From assembly GCA_050742975.1 (NCBI GenBank), contig JBOGDQ010000136.1:1-13885 (forward strand): a stretch of DNA of 13,885 nt, read 5' to 3'. Position numbers and translations under genes: made by a program. This stretch comes from JBDTGE01 sp050742975. GTDB taxonomy: Bacteria > Actinomycetota > Actinomycetes > Mycobacteriales > Jatrophihabitantaceae. A model generated the notes under the pieces. That model ran no database searches. It was given only the letters and a program-made list of their open reading frames with translations, and was not told where the DNA came from. Shown one piece after another: positions 13,671-13,885 of this stretch. Numbering within the stretch: the first letter of the stretch is position 1; each line of letters starts with the position of its first letter.

Positions 13671-13885
13671 ATGTTCGCACGATGGGATCAGGTCGCCGAA
13701 CCCGACGAGGAGACGCTGTTCGTCGACCCCGCGCTGTGCACCCCGATCCCCACCGCCGCCGACTGCTTCGCCCGGCCCGACCAGGCGGCCGCGGCCTTGA
13801 CGGTGCTGGCCCCGGCGTCGGACACGCTGCGGCCGCTGGAACTGCTACCCGCCCCGCGGCTGTCGGACACCGCCCTGATCGACGC
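13671..13885 (+). CDS. Probable DUF222/HNH endonuclease-family protein, N-terminal part (3' end outside window)
   Basis: From ATG 13671 the frame is open to the right edge, 71 codons with G/C-rich third positions. The product begins MFARWDQVAEPDEETLFVDP and reaches RLSDTALID. An acidic, Ala-rich start followed by an L-S-D-x-x-L-I-D helix is typical of the N-terminus of DUF222 proteins (the 13E12 repeat family of actinobacteria), which usually end in an HNH nuclease domain. That domain would lie beyond the window, so the assignment rests on the N-terminus only. These genes occur in many copies per genome and behave like repeated, possibly mobile, elements. The start is supported by the strong promoter just before it; no Shine-Dalgarno is present. 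Confidence 0.6.
   Translation, partial: MFARWDQVAEPDEETLFVDPALCTPIPTAADCFARPDQAAAALTVLAPASDTLRPLELLPAPRLSDTALID

Overview
The window comes from a high-GC Gram-positive bacterium (Actinomycetota). The evidence is a Pup-proteasome gene neighbourhood (arc/mpa and dop), a KstR-type cholesterol regulator, strong G/C bias at third codon positions, frequent GTG starts, and several genes that look leaderless (a TANNNT -10 box exactly 6 nt before the start codon). I cannot name the genus.

Layout. Positions 1-1357 (+): the tail of a HAD phosphatase, overlapping by 4 nt a metal-dependent phosphodiesterase/pyrophosphatase. Positions 1373-3660 (-): lepB, a type I signal peptidase with a very long N-terminal extension, then a RecB-like Fe-S nuclease. 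Positions 3710-7241 (+): an apparent operon of a site-2 (M50) protease with CBS domains, tRNA m1A58 methyltransferase trmI and cobyric acid synthase cobQ. lepB and the M50 gene diverge from a 49-bp gap holding two leaderless-type promoters. Positions 7248-7544 (-): a small Fe-S ferredoxin divergent from arc. Positions 7657-9800 (+): arc/mpa, then a coupled VOC/glyoxalase-fold gene. Positions 9801-10025: two tandem 55-nt palindromic elements. Positions 10026-10778 (+): a TauE/SafE transporter. Positions 10788-10944 (-): a small gene, apparently broken by one extra G. Positions 10993-12519 (+): dop. Positions 12532-13185 (-): kstR, convergent with dop. Positions 13186-13670: a 485-bp intergenic region with two KstR-type operators, a degenerate direct repeat and a near-consensus promoter. 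Positions 13671-13885 (+): the 5' end of a probable DUF222/HNH endonuclease gene that runs off the window.

How the genes work together. Arc unfolds Pup-tagged proteins for the 20S proteasome, and Dop deamidates Pup or removes it from substrates. Arc keeps the C-terminal Tyr-Leu end used to dock on the 20S core, so a proteasome is expected. However, pup, prcB, prcA and pafA do not follow dop as in the familiar actinobacterial cluster; kstR does. The trmI-recB-arc-dop neighbourhood resembles that of Mycobacterium tuberculosis (Rv2112c-Rv2119), but here it is interleaved with lepB, an M50 protease, cobQ and a TauE transporter. No completely new system is evident. The most interesting items are the split Pup locus, the kstR operators, the twin palindromes, the frameshifted small gene beside dop and the LepB extension.
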